Part shown: one piece after another, positions 1-7,836 of the stretch
Layout: the number at the start of each line of letters is the position of its first letter
Position numbering within the stretch: position 1 is the stretch's first letter
Source of the DNA: CAZSTA01 sp964609495 [NCBI: uncultured bacterium]
GTDB lineage: Bacteria; CAZSTA01
Assembly (NCBI GenBank): GCA_964609495.1
Contig: CAZSTA010000037.1
Location: 6,525-22,451 of the forward strand
Direction: 5' to 3'
Length of the DNA: 15,927 nucleotides
Translations under genes and position numbers: made by a program
The notes under the pieces: model-generated
What the model was told of the DNA's origin: nothing
Seen by the model: the letters and a program-made list of their open reading frames with translations, nothing else
The model's database searches: none

Positions 1-181
1 CTTCTTTTCCACCGAGGAAGAAGCCCGGGAGTATTGCCAGCCTGAGGAACTTCGTAGGGGCTGGTGCTGTAAGGACGGCCAGGTGTTCTCTTCCTCCGAG
101 CCCGAGTGTCGCGAAGAGGAAGGTAGCTTCTTTTCCACCGAGGAAGAAGCCCGGGAGTATTGCCAGCCTGAGGAACTTCGT
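1..181 (+). repeat. Tandem 126-bp (42-residue) Cys-rich coding repeat
   Basis: Bases 1-55 recur exactly at 127-181, an offset of 126 bp, which is 42 codons. The unit encodes a four-cysteine module (GWCCKDGQVF..., ...PEC..., ...REYC). The second copy runs straight into the CARDB domain. Identity at every base, including third codon positions, points to recent duplication or gene conversion, and the array probably continues beyond the left edge. Copy number is therefore unknown. Confidence 0.9.
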
Positions 182-3100
182 GAGGAGCTTCCTGACTTAA
201 CAATTATCGAGATAGATTTTGATACTAGAACTCCTTCTGCTGGCGAGGAAGTAACGATAAGAGCACTCATTAGCAACATAGCCAATGCGCCAGCTGAGGA
301 AATCCCAATCATCTTTATAGTTGATCAACAGAAGCTTGCGTGGGAAACCATTAGCCGTATACAACCTGACGGGCAAGAAGTAGTTATAGCTACCTGGACG
401 GCGACAACCCCTGGTGATCACACTCTATACATAGAGGTTGATTCGGATAACCTGGTTCGGGAACTTAACGAGGAAAACAATGAAAAGAGTGCAATTCTGA
501 CAGTGAAGTTGGAAGAAGTAGTATCCCCGATCCCTATCGTCCCCATTCCGGTGTCATACCATTCAAAAAACCTAGGATTGTACTCCAAAAAGGAAGTATT
601 CCTAATATCTGACGAGAACTGGCGATACGTGTTGAAGCTGGTACCCTTGGCTACCTGGAGTAACCCAACTAACAAAGTCCTGGTCGCCAGCTATCCAACA
701 CTCATTTATCATCGAGAAGGTGACAACTTTGATGCCGATGCCATCATTCGCTTCCTCCAGCAATATAACCCATCCCACCTCGCTACCTTCGGGGATACTC
801 CTATGGAACTGAATAAGTTGCTGGTCGCCCCGAAACCCACTGGGGCTGGACTGACAGGGAAAATCTTAGAGTACAAGATGGACAGCTATCTATTCTTCTG
901 GACATCCATAGATAGAGTCGTAATCTCAGAGGATGATTATGAGGCTGGTTTAATGGCTTCGGTCTTCGCTTCATATCTCAATGCACCACTGCTCTTCGAT
1001 GGACACTTCAAGCCCAACGTACTCAACAATCGGCATGCCTACGTCGTTGGCAAGGTCAGCCCGACCACAGAGCAGGAAATCAAGAAAAGGTGCAAACCGA
1101 CGAGTGAGAAAACTCATTACAGCTTAGAGGAGCTGCGTAAGGCATATGTAAGCTGGACAGGCACAAATAAGGTGATCCTCGTGAATCCCAATGATCTTAA
1201 TATCGTGGCAAATAAGAAGTTTAAACCAGAGAAGAGCTCGTCCATTTCCAGCTTATACGGCAAGCACTCTCTAGCAGCACCTTTCCTAGCAGCAGCCAAG
1301 TTCGAAGTGATCATTTCCACTGAGGTAAATAATTACCTAGCAGTAGATAACTATGTTGAGAATACCCTTGATACCTTGAAGCTCCCAGGGCCGTTAACCT
1401 ATCTCACCATCGTAGCCAACCCCAGGGCTATTCCTATGGCCAGGGAGAACAGAGACACAAAGCCTGCCTTGTGGGGAAATAGGGCGGTATTCGAAGAAAT
1501 TGATGTTTCAAAGATTGATTCCCATCCTCTGGAGATCTCACTCGTTACTTACAACACCTCTACCGGAAGTGTAGGTTCACAGATTATCACAAGCACGAAG
1601 GCGGATCCGTTATCTCCAGCAATCTATAAAGATAAAATCGTTTGGCAGGATCTCCGCAACGGCAACTGGGATATCTACCTATACGACCTGGCCAAGAATA
1701 TCGAGAAGCCGATTATCTCTAACAATAGCAACCAGACGATGCCCGCAATTTATGGAGACAAGATCGCCTGGCAAGACAACAGAAACGGCAACTGGGATAT
1801 CTACATGTATGATCTCACCCAAAAGAAAGAGATCCGAATCACCACCGACACACATGACCAGGTGAATCCCGCAATTTACGGGGACAAGATCGTCTGGCAA
1901 GATAACAGAAACAGCAACCAATGGGATATCTATATGTATGACCTCAGCAAAAAGAAAGAGAGCCGAATCACCACTGACAAACGTGCCCAAATGAATCCGG
2001 CAATCGACGGAAGTGTGATCGTCTGGCGAGACAAAAGAAATAGTGAACAATGGGACATCTATATGTATGATCTCAACCAAAAGAAGGAGATCCAAATCAC
2101 TACTGACAATAATCATCAGTTACATCCTAGCATATCCGGGAAAAGAATCGTCTGGGAAGACTACCGACATGGGAATCCGGCTGTGTATATCTACGACATA
2201 GCAACAAAAACAGAGAAGCGGCTCACTACCGGTGACAACAAACAAATTGTCCCTGTTATTCAGGGAGATCACGTCATATGGTACAGCGAGGGGAAAACGG
2301 GTGTTCCTCCGGTTCATGTGGCGCCACCTGCTGGACCCCACGGGGGCCACTGGCTAACGTATTTCTATGAGATTTCTACGGGGAAATGTATGTATCACCA
2401 AAACCTACTTACTCATGTGCATTCGACTTTTCGACAAGAGGCAGACGGAAGATACTACGGAAGCTTCGTCAACTATGGAAAGCAAGACAGAGCTGTAGGA
2501 AGAATCTTCGGTGCTACCGTTTCGGATGTGTCGGCGTATATCGCTCGGGACCTCTTTTTTGACGATATAAAACCCAAAAAGAAAGATGCCTTGCTTATAG
2601 TACTGGAGGATCATCAGGACGAAACGCGTTACAAGGAAACAGACGGGGCTGCCTTATATAAATATGCTACAGACACCTATTGGACCACAGACGTTCATAA
2701 ACAGTTTGACGCAGTGCACTTCTATGCTGGGGCAGATAAGGGGGCAGCAAAGGCCCCCGCTGTAAACAAGAATATCGCCACAATACAAGGTCTATATGAT
2801 GATAGCTACCTGATTCTGTATGCCGATCACGGAGGGCCGAGCGGCTTTGACAACGTAGTCACTAGCGCTTATCTTCAAAACAAAAAGGTATCTCTGTTGC
2901 CCTCAACTATCCTTGATATAGCCTGCGCCACCGCCACCGTCCTTTGGGGGTATATCCCAACGGAAAACAACTTCACTATAGAGAATATACGGCGTGGAGC
3001 CATGATCTACATGGGTGCAGTTGATAATTCCTACTGGCATCGCATGTTCGACAATATCCTTAAAGGCGTCTTCATTGATGGAAAAACAATTGGTCAGGCC

Positions 3101-3223
3101 TATTTAGAAGCTAGAAACGAAGAATACCAAAATTGTATTGCTAAGCCTCCCCCCTGGCCGTGCGGAGATCCCTATTACGCTCTGATTGGAGACCCTACTT
3201 TTAAACCGAGGTGGTGGAAATGA
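2..3223 (+). CDS. Secreted C25-like (gingipain-type) caspase-fold protease with Cys-rich repeats, CARDB and nested beta-propeller; 5' partial
   Basis: The frame is open from nucleotide 2, so the gene enters from the left edge; the GTG at 83 lies inside a repeat and is not a start. Numbering from the first full codon gives 1073 visible residues. Residues 1-60 are Cys-rich repeats (WCC...C...C). Residues ~63-168 form a CARDB domain (PDLTIIEIDF to SAILTV). Residues ~220-480 look like the first part of a C25 fold, ending in YLTIVANPRAIPM, the counterpart of the gingipain-type 'VGDP..IP' strand. Residues ~534-761 hold six propeller motifs of the PAIYGDKIVWQD type. After them come DGRYYG, VGRIFGATVSDVSAYI and the catalytic half, with His943 in LYADHGG and Cys975 in LDIACAT, matching the family His/Cys dyad. 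The signal peptide would lie off the window. It probably acts outside the cell as a cysteine endopeptidase or self-processing surface protein. Substrate unknown. The C25 call is by motif only. Confidence 0.8.
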   Translation, partial: FFSTEEEAREYCQPEELRRGWCCKDGQVFSSSEPECREEEGSFFSTEEEAREYCQPEELREELPDLTIIEIDFDTRTPSAGEEVTIRALISNIANAPAEEIPIIFIVDQQKLAWETISRIQPDGQEVVIATWTATTPGDHTLYIEVDSDNLVRELNEENNEKSAILTVKLEEVVSPIPIVPIPVSYHSKNLGLYSKKEVFLISDENWRYVLKLVPLATWSNPTNKVLVASYPTLIYHREGDNFDADAIIRFLQQYNPSHLATFGDTPMELNKLLVAPKPTGAGLTGKILEYKMDSYLFFWTSIDRVVISEDDYEAGLMASVFASYLNAPLLFDGHFKPNVLNNRHAYVVGKVSPTTEQEIKKRCKPTSEKTHYSLEELRKAYVSWTGTNKVILVNPNDLNIVANKKFKPEKSSSISSLYGKHSLAAPFLAAAKFEVIISTEVNNYLAVDNYVENTLDTLKLPGPLTYLTIVANPRAIPMARENRDTKPALWGNRAVFEEIDVSKIDSHPLEISLVTYNTSTGSVGSQIITSTKADPLSPAIYKDKIVWQDLRNGNWDIYLYDLAKNIEKPIISNNSNQTMPAIYGDKIAWQDNRNGNWDIYMYDLTQKKEIRITTDTHDQVNPAIYGDKIVWQDNRNSNQWDIYMYDLSKKKESRITTDKRAQMNPAIDGSVIVWRDKRNSEQWDIYMYDLNQKKEIQITTDNNHQLHPSISGKRIVWEDYRHGNPAVYIYDIATKTEKRLTTGDNKQIVPVIQGDHVIWYSEGKTGVPPVHVAPPAGPHGGHWLTYFYEISTGKCMYHQNLLTHVHSTFRQEADGRYYGSFVNYGKQDRAVGRIFGATVSDVSAYIARDLFFDDIKPKKKDALLIVLEDHQDETRYKETDGAALYKYATDTYWTTDVHKQFDAVHFYAGADKGAAKAPAVNKNIATIQGLYDDSYLILYADHGGPSGFDNVVTSAYLQNKKVSLLPSTILDIACATATVLWGYIPTENNFTIENIRRGAMIYMGAVDNSYWHRMFDNILKGVFIDGKTIGQAYLEARNEEYQNCIAKPPPWPCGDPYYALIGDPTFKPRWWK
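1601..2290 (+). repeat. Six in-frame propeller repeats (TolB/WD40-like)
   Basis: Six copies of a ~43-45 residue unit lie inside the protease gene. Each has a P-[AS]-I-x-G-x-x-[IV]-x-W core followed, in most copies, by WDIYMYDL. The cores read DPLSPAIYKDKIVWQD, QTMPAIYGDKIAWQD, QVNPAIYGDKIVWQD, QMNPAIDGSVIVWRD, QLHPSISGKRIVWED and QIVPVIQGDHVIWYS. Copies two to four are close at DNA level as well. The layout fits one six- or seven-bladed propeller, a fold usually used for protein or glycan binding. The outer copies are more diverged, as is common for blades at the closure point. Confidence 0.85.
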
Positions 3224-4419
3224 AAAGAATAATAGTTTTTCTGTCCCTGTTTCTTTTGGCTTGTCTTTTACCGGTCGGAGTCGCCCAAGCAACTGGGTTC
3301 TCTCTAAAAACGGCTCAGCGGATTTACAAACCCGGAGATACGATCCTGGTTACAGCAGATCTTTATAATGACTACGAATCTGAAGCTGATGTTGTTCTTG
3401 AGTGCCTTTTGACAAGCCAAACAAAGATAAGTTATGACAGACTAGTTTATCACCCTGTCACCTTAGGCCCAGGTGAGTCGAAAACGGTCACTTTGTACGA
3501 GATCTACGTTACTGAAGATTTCCCCTCTGACGAATATAGAGTTGTCGTTAAACTGGTTATGGACAATATCGTTGAAGATGAAAGAGAGATCATCTTCCTG
3601 GTTGAGGATACACTTGAGGAAATGGTCTTTGGCGTTCATCTCTGCAAAGATAGAGAATGCGAACACGAGTCTAGCGTTTTTATACAAGGTGACAATGTCT
3701 ATGTAAGTTACGAGTCGCCCATTAATGGCCTCCAAGTTACGGGAACTATCTCTTTCCCTGACGAGTCAAAAGAACAGATAGCTCTGCCTACAGCACTTCA
3801 AGCAATGCAGACTGGCTCGTATGTTTTGCTGGTGACTGCTTCAAAGGAAAGATACAACCGCGAAACCGAAGAAATAAACTTTGCAGTTATTGAAAAGGAG
3901 CCCCGTATTCCTGAAGTTCTCTTGGCTGACAGTTTTGAAGATGGAATAGCCGATGGCTGGGAGCTGGAGCCAGGCTGGCGGGTAGAACGGGAGGACGGGA
4001 ATTACGTCCTCAGCGGAGAAGGCCATAGCTGGGTACGGTTAGAGACAGGACTGGACTGGACCGATTATTCCTTCCGGTTCCGCCTTAAACTCATTAGAGG
4101 CGGGATTCACTTAAACTATCGGGTGAGCAGTGAAGGGAGATACTTCATTGGTTTCGGGGAAGAAGGCGTTTATCTGAACAAGGAAACTCCTTGGGGAAAT
4201 TTCTTCGACCTGGCTGGAAGTGACGCATACCATCGTCTTGAGGTCTGGTATGATGTGAAGATAGTGGGTGAGGGAGGACATCTTCAGGTCTATGTGGATG
4301 GGATTTTGAAGTTGGATTATATCGACGATGCCCCTCTCACATGGGGTAATATCGCCTTTGAGACCCTGGAGGGCTCTCATGCCTATATAGACGATGTAGA
4401 AGTCACTGGACTGAGATAG
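3220..4419 (+). CDS. Secreted Ig-like/LamG-fold protein, partner of the C25-like protease
   Basis: Start chosen at the ATG that overlaps the previous stop as ATGA, with GAGGTGG 5 bases upstream; the GTG at 3211 lies inside that ribosome-binding site. The 399-residue product begins MKRIIVFLSLFLLACLLPVG and has an AQA cleavage motif near residue 24, a normal Sec signal peptide. A Cys at 15 gives a weak lipobox-like LLAC, so a lipoprotein is possible but less likely. Residues ~26-130 (YKPGDTILVTADLYND...) and ~133-225 look like two Ig-like beta domains. Residues ~233-397 (LADSFEDGIADGWELEPGW to YIDDVEVTGL) have the pattern of a concanavalin/LamG-like jelly roll, a fold that often binds sugars. 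No catalytic motif is evident. Translational coupling to the protease suggests a shared complex or pathway: substrate binding, anchoring or inhibition. Exact role unknown. Confidence 0.8.
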   Translation: MKRIIVFLSLFLLACLLPVGVAQATGFSLKTAQRIYKPGDTILVTADLYNDYESEADVVLECLLTSQTKISYDRLVYHPVTLGPGESKTVTLYEIYVTEDFPSDEYRVVVKLVMDNIVEDEREIIFLVEDTLEEMVFGVHLCKDRECEHESSVFIQGDNVYVSYESPINGLQVTGTISFPDESKEQIALPTALQAMQTGSYVLLVTASKERYNRETEEINFAVIEKEPRIPEVLLADSFEDGIADGWELEPGWRVEREDGNYVLSGEGHSWVRLETGLDWTDYSFRFRLKLIRGGIHLNYRVSSEGRYFIGFGEEGVYLNKETPWGNFFDLAGSDAYHRLEVWYDVKIVGEGGHLQVYVDGILKLDYIDDAPLTWGNIAFETLEGSHAYIDDVEVTGLR

Positions 4420-4784
4420 ACTTCCAAGTATTGGTTCGGGACTCTATTCTCCAGGCAGATTAGGTCTATGATTAGCTTATAACGAGCAAAATAGCGATTC
4501 ACTTTCTTACAATTTGGATGACTGAATTGAGCGATATAATTAGACTGCGATTCCTTAATCTCTATACTCCTCATTTATTTCGAGATTTCCAAATATCGAA
4601 TCAAATTATAAACGACTTTTGGAGCTATCTTTATAGCTGAATGTAAGGATCTGAAAGTGGGAAGACCTCACTATAAGCGAGTTTAGAGATATTTATTTCC
4701 AACACTAAAATATATATAGGGGCAGGTGATATCATCTGCCCACTTAGCGTCTATAAAGTCTGTTGATGGAAGGAGTGCTCGATT
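4420..4784 (+). other. 365-bp AT-rich intergenic spacer
   Basis: No convincing gene is present; the minus-strand frame entering from 4383 lacks any family resemblance. It holds a small hairpin (AGCTAT-CTTT-ATAGCT, 4623-4638), an AT stretch around 4707-4718, the 22-bp near-palindrome at 4720-4741, a possible -10 (TATAAA, 4752-4757) and the AAGGAG ribosome-binding site at 4770-4775 for the dehydrogenase. I see no hairpin with a T-tract that would end the upstream pair. Confidence 0.6.
4720..4741. promoter_or_regulatory. 22-bp near-palindrome, candidate operator
   Basis: Arms GGGCAG and CTGCCC flank a TGATATCA core, with one mismatched position pair (4726/4735). The site sits 43 bp before the dehydrogenase start and 10 bp upstream of a TATAAA (4752-4757) that could be a -10 box. 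Two-fold symmetry with no loop is typical of a dimeric repressor or activator site. As RNA the + strand could also fold into a 9-bp stem with an AUAU loop, but no U-tract follows, so it is not a standard terminator. The binding protein cannot be named. Confidence 0.45.
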
Positions 4785-5846
4785 ATGGTAGATGCAGGTG
4801 CTTTAAGAGGATTCGCGACAAAAATTTTAATGAAGTTAGATGTCCCTGAAGATGATGCTAGAGCGACTGCTGACGTATTAGTCAGTGCAGATCTCAGAGG
4901 GATAGATTCTCACGGAATTGCTCGGTTATGGAGATATGTAACTGGACTAAAGAGAGGATTGATAGAAGCCAATCCAGATATAAAGGTTGTAAAGGAGACA
5001 CCGACCACCCTTCTCCTTGATGCTGGAAACGGCTTAGGTCAGGTGGCGGGCGTCAAAGCTATGAAGAGATGTATCGAGAAAGCTCTAGAATCTGGAATGG
5101 CTTTCGTTGCAGTCCGCAACAGCAATCATTATGGCATAGCTGGATATTATGCGATGATGGCTCTTCAGCATGATATGATGGGTTTATCCCTTACAAATTC
5201 CAGCCCTTTAGTAGTCCCTACCTACGGGAAGGAGGTTATGTATGGAACTAACCCGATCGCCTTCGCTGTCCCCACCGGTGAGGAGAGACCCTTCGTGTTA
5301 GATATGGCTACTAGTGTAGTTCCCGTCGGCAAGATCGAGGTCCTGAGAAGAAAAGGGGAGAAGATACCTCCTGGCTGGGCAGTCGATAGCGAAGGGAGGT
5401 TAACAGATGATCCCGATCTAGTTGTTAAGGAAGGAAGACTACTACCCCTTGGGGGCACTGCTGAGATGAGAGGATATAAGGGCTATGGTTTAGGTGTATC
5501 GGTAGATATCCTCTGTGGACTTCTCTCCGGAGCAGCTTATGGGCCTTATATCACTCGTTGGCATATGGGAGGTCGCAATGAGCCTGTCCGATTGGGGCAT
5601 TTCTTCGGCGCGATAAAAATCGAGGCTTTCAGACCTATAGATGAGTTCAAGAGAGATATGGATGATATGATCCGAAAGCTGAAGGAATCTCCCAAAGCTG
5701 AGGGGGAAAACAGGATATTCATCCATGGCGAGAAGGAGTATGAGATGGAGGATAAGAGGAAGAGCGAGGGGATTCCACTCCATCCTAAAGTAGCAGACAA
5801 TCTCAAGGAGATAGGTGAGGAATTAGGAGTTGAATATAACTTATAA
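4785..5846 (+). CDS. Ldh2-family malate/L-lactate (2-hydroxyacid) dehydrogenase
   Basis: A 353-residue protein of normal family length, starting MVDAGALRGFATKIL after AAGGAG with 9-base spacing. Family marks are in order: DSHGIARL with the catalytic-type His43, NHYGIAGYY with His115, YGTNPIAFAVPTGEERPFVLDMATS (positions ~155-180) for NAD(P) binding, and GYKGYGLGVSVDILCGLLSG. The family reduces 2-oxoacids or oxidises 2-hydroxyacids with NAD(P); members act on malate, lactate, sulfolactate, ureidoglycolate or diketogulonate, and the substrate cannot be read from sequence. The enzyme should be cytosolic. The next gene, 28 bp downstream, encodes a cyclase-type hydrolase, so a ring-opening step and a hydroxyacid oxidation may be linked. 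A palindromic candidate operator lies upstream. Confidence 0.92.
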   Translation: MVDAGALRGFATKILMKLDVPEDDARATADVLVSADLRGIDSHGIARLWRYVTGLKRGLIEANPDIKVVKETPTTLLLDAGNGLGQVAGVKAMKRCIEKALESGMAFVAVRNSNHYGIAGYYAMMALQHDMMGLSLTNSSPLVVPTYGKEVMYGTNPIAFAVPTGEERPFVLDMATSVVPVGKIEVLRRKGEKIPPGWAVDSEGRLTDDPDLVVKEGRLLPLGGTAEMRGYKGYGLGVSVDILCGLLSGAAYGPYITRWHMGGRNEPVRLGHFFGAIKIEAFRPIDEFKRDMDDMIRKLKESPKAEGENRIFIHGEKEYEMEDKRKSEGIPLHPKVADNLKEIGEELGVEYNL

Positions 5847-5874
5847 ACTTCTTCTTAGGAGGTTATCCGATCTT

Positions 5875-6531
5875 ATGGAAAAATCTGAAGAAAACCGCAG
5901 AATATATGATGTAACCATCTCTATTAGACCTTCAATGCCTACCTTCCCCAACGATCCAAAAGTTAATATAACTCGTATCTCTGAGATCTCGAAGGGGAGA
6001 ACGGCAAATGTTTCGTTAATAAGTTTCGGCTCTCATACTGGAACTCATATTGATTCACCTTATCACTTCATCGAGGAGGGGATAAAGGTCGATGAACTTC
6101 CCTTAGAGGTTCTAATAGGAGAGGCTTTTGTCTATGAGATCGAGACTGATGAGGTGATAACTGCTGACCACCTGGAAAATCTCGATATTCCATTCGAGGC
6201 TCAACGCATTCTCCTTAAAACGAATAATTCCGATTTATGGCGAGAGAGTCCCACCGAGTTCAGAAAGGATTATATATCCCTCAGAGACGATGCCGCTCGC
6301 TGGATAGTCCAACGAGGGATAAAGTTAGTGGGGGTAGATTATCTATCGGTGGGGGGATTAAGTGGCGATGGGGTGCAGGTTCATCGAACCCTATTAGCCG
6401 CGGGAGTGATAATAGTAGAGGGGTTAAATCTAGCCGAGGTCGAACCGGGAAGATATCAACTCGTCTGTCTGCCTATGAAAATAGAGGGCGGAGATGGCGC
6501 TCCTGCCCGGGTAATCTTGCTCGAGAGTTGA
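5875..6531 (+). CDS. Cyclase-family metal hydrolase (kynurenine formamidase-like)
   Basis: The start is the ATG at 5875, downstream of AGGAGG (5857-5862, spacing 12); an earlier in-frame TTG at 5830 lies inside the dehydrogenase and precedes the ribosome-binding site. The 218-residue product has the family motif HTGTHIDSPYHF, giving likely metal ligands His54, His58, Asp60 and His64, and the conserved C-terminal EGLNLAEVEPGRYQL followed by PMKIEGGDGAPARVIL. The family (PF04199) includes N-formylkynurenine formamidase, isatin hydrolase and other ring- or amide-opening enzymes using Mn/Zn. With no other tryptophan-breakdown gene here, I do not assign kynB. Its stop is 3 bp from the stop of the convergent Mut7-C gene, so its terminator must lie within that gene or be absent. 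Confidence 0.9.
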   Translation: MEKSEENRRIYDVTISIRPSMPTFPNDPKVNITRISEISKGRTANVSLISFGSHTGTHIDSPYHFIEEGIKVDELPLEVLIGEAFVYEIETDEVITADHLENLDIPFEAQRILLKTNNSDLWRESPTEFRKDYISLRDDAARWIVQRGIKLVGVDYLSVGGLSGDGVQVHRTLLAAGVIIVEGLNLAEVEPGRYQLVCLPMKIEGGDGAPARVILLES

Positions 6532-6534
6532 TAA

Positions 6535-6996
6535 TCACACCAGATTCAAATATTTCAACTTATCTTGTAAAGTTACCCAGTGGATCCCCTTCCAGAAATA
6601 TTGAGAACAACGCTTACATTTTTTAAACTCGTAACCCTTCCCTAGAACTACAGGGGGAAGCTCTGCTCTGATGTTCTCCTCTTCTACCCTGTGTAAAGGA
6701 CTATTACATTTAGAGCATCGGGAGAAAAGCTTGTTCTCATCTATATGAAGCTGAAAGTGAAACATAACTTGTCCTAGTTGCTCATCAGCATCATTGCTCT
6801 TCAGGAAGTATATCCAAGGTAGCTTCCTAAGATATTTAACTCTGGAAAGGAGAATCCTCCCCTCTTCCTTAGCGATATCTATGACCTCCTCATAATCCTT
6901 ATCTTTAATCAATTCGGTATCGAAACCCAATATCCTGAGCAATATCGCTAGCTTAGTTAATCTATATACCAAAAATTTAGGCTCTGAGTAGCTCAT
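6535..6996 (-). CDS. Mut7-C domain protein (PIN-like) with zinc ribbon, degenerate acidic site
   Basis: A 153-residue protein with the two parts of the Mut7-C family (PF01927). The N-terminal PIN-like half begins KFLVYRLTKLAILLRILGFDT and has EEGRILLSR; the C-terminal zinc ribbon has Cys94, Cys97, Cys127 and Cys130 (CSKC, CKRC) followed by FWKGIHW. In typical members the first strand reads FLVDGML and the later strand TRD; here those positions are Tyr11 and Val53, so two expected acidic metal ligands are missing. It may bind RNA without cutting. The start ATG has AAGGTG 7 bases upstream and overlaps the methyltransferase by 20 bp, so translation is likely coupled. The gene converges on the cyclase gene with a 3-bp gap. 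Confidence 0.85.
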   Translation of the reverse strand: MSYSEPKFLVYRLTKLAILLRILGFDTELIKDKDYEEVIDIAKEEGRILLSRVKYLRKLPWIYFLKSNDADEQLGQVMFHFQLHIDENKLFSRCSKCNSPLHRVEEENIRAELPPVVLGKGYEFKKCKRCSQYFWKGIHWVTLQDKLKYLNLV

Positions 6997-7792
6997 CTCT
7001 GTTCACCTTTTTAAGGATAGCTATGATCTGAGAGTTATGCTTCTCTCCCAAATCGGCTTCGATGTCCAATTCTCCCAAGAGCTTAATTATAGCGAAGTTG
7101 GTTAGTCTGCAGAGAAGGTCTAATTCATTAGGGGAGATGATTCTACATATAGCTTTCTCTTGGAAACCGCTATATTTTCCCTCTTCTTGTGATATGATAA
7201 CCTCTCGAAAACTTTCGTATAAATTATTATAGGAATATAAGGTGGTTTTATGCTTCTGAATCCACTTTTCATCTTCGCTTACGGGAATAGTTCTCTCCCA
7301 ATCCCTATCAATGAAATGTCCCCCTTTAAACATCAACCAGAAGTTAGGGATCTGAATTACAAATAACCCCTCCTCTCGCAAAGCTCTTCTCACTCTCTCG
7401 AATAATCCTATAAGCTCATCATTATCTGAGAAGATCATCAAGGTATTAAACATAATTATTGCGGCTTCGAAGCTCTCCTCGAAATCTATATCTAATACAT
7501 CTTGGCAGATATACTCAATCCCCAGATCGGCGCTTCTACTCTTTGCTATCTCTAAAACGTAGGGATTATTATCAACTCCGATCATCTTATAATCTCGCTT
7601 GGCAAGTCCTATACAATGGCGACCAGTCCCACAGGTTAGATCTAAAACATTGCGAACATTCTTGCCGCCATATCTGGAGAATATCTCGTCTAAGAGATCG
7701 CACTCCTCCTTGGTCCAGATAGGATTATATCCACATCTATCATACCACTGGGCATATTCCTTTTTTCCAGTTACAAAGGGGATTCTGGTCAT
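6977..7792 (-). CDS. Class I SAM-dependent methyltransferase
   Basis: A Rossmann-fold methyltransferase of 271 residues. Motif I is VLDLTCGTGRHCIGLA, followed by the acidic residue after strand 2 (MIGVDNNP) and CQDVLDIDF. The rest matches small-molecule or unassigned methyltransferases, and the substrate is unknown. I prefer the ATG at 7792 (MTRIPFVTGKKEYAQWYDRC), with AAGGAG 14 bases upstream. The longer frame from a GTG at 7843 has no ribosome-binding site and starts inside one arm of an inverted repeat. The 3' end overlaps the Mut7-C gene by 20 bp, making these a coupled pair. They are separated from the dehydrogenase upstream by 179 bp holding the inverted-repeat element, so they may have their own promoter. 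Confidence 0.85.
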   Translation of the reverse strand: MTRIPFVTGKKEYAQWYDRCGYNPIWTKEECDLLDEIFSRYGGKNVRNVLDLTCGTGRHCIGLAKRDYKMIGVDNNPYVLEIAKSRSADLGIEYICQDVLDIDFEESFEAAIIMFNTLMIFSDNDELIGLFERVRRALREEGLFVIQIPNFWLMFKGGHFIDRDWERTIPVSEDEKWIQKHKTTLYSYNNLYESFREVIISQEEGKYSGFQEKAICRIISPNELDLLCRLTNFAIIKLLGELDIEADLGEKHNSQIIAILKKVNRDELLRA

Positions 7793-7836
7793 ATTAATTC
7801 TGGCTTCTCCTTCTTCTATTTGTTGTAGAAATGAAA

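Noticed and set aside
83-85. GTG as start of the large protease gene
   Set aside because: It lies inside a Cys-rich repeat and the same frame is open to the left edge.
1679-2116. 145-codon minus-strand frame with repeats
   Set aside because: Its repetition mirrors the propeller repeats on the other strand; low-complexity hydrophobic product, no ribosome-binding site seen.
4711-4718. TATATATA as an archaeal TATA box
   Set aside because: Every gene here uses bacterial ribosome-binding sites and a bacterial -35/-10 promoter is present elsewhere; AT runs are common in this spacer.
5830-5832. TTG start for the cyclase-family gene
   Set aside because: It lies within the dehydrogenase coding region and upstream of a clear AGGAGG that serves the ATG at 5875.
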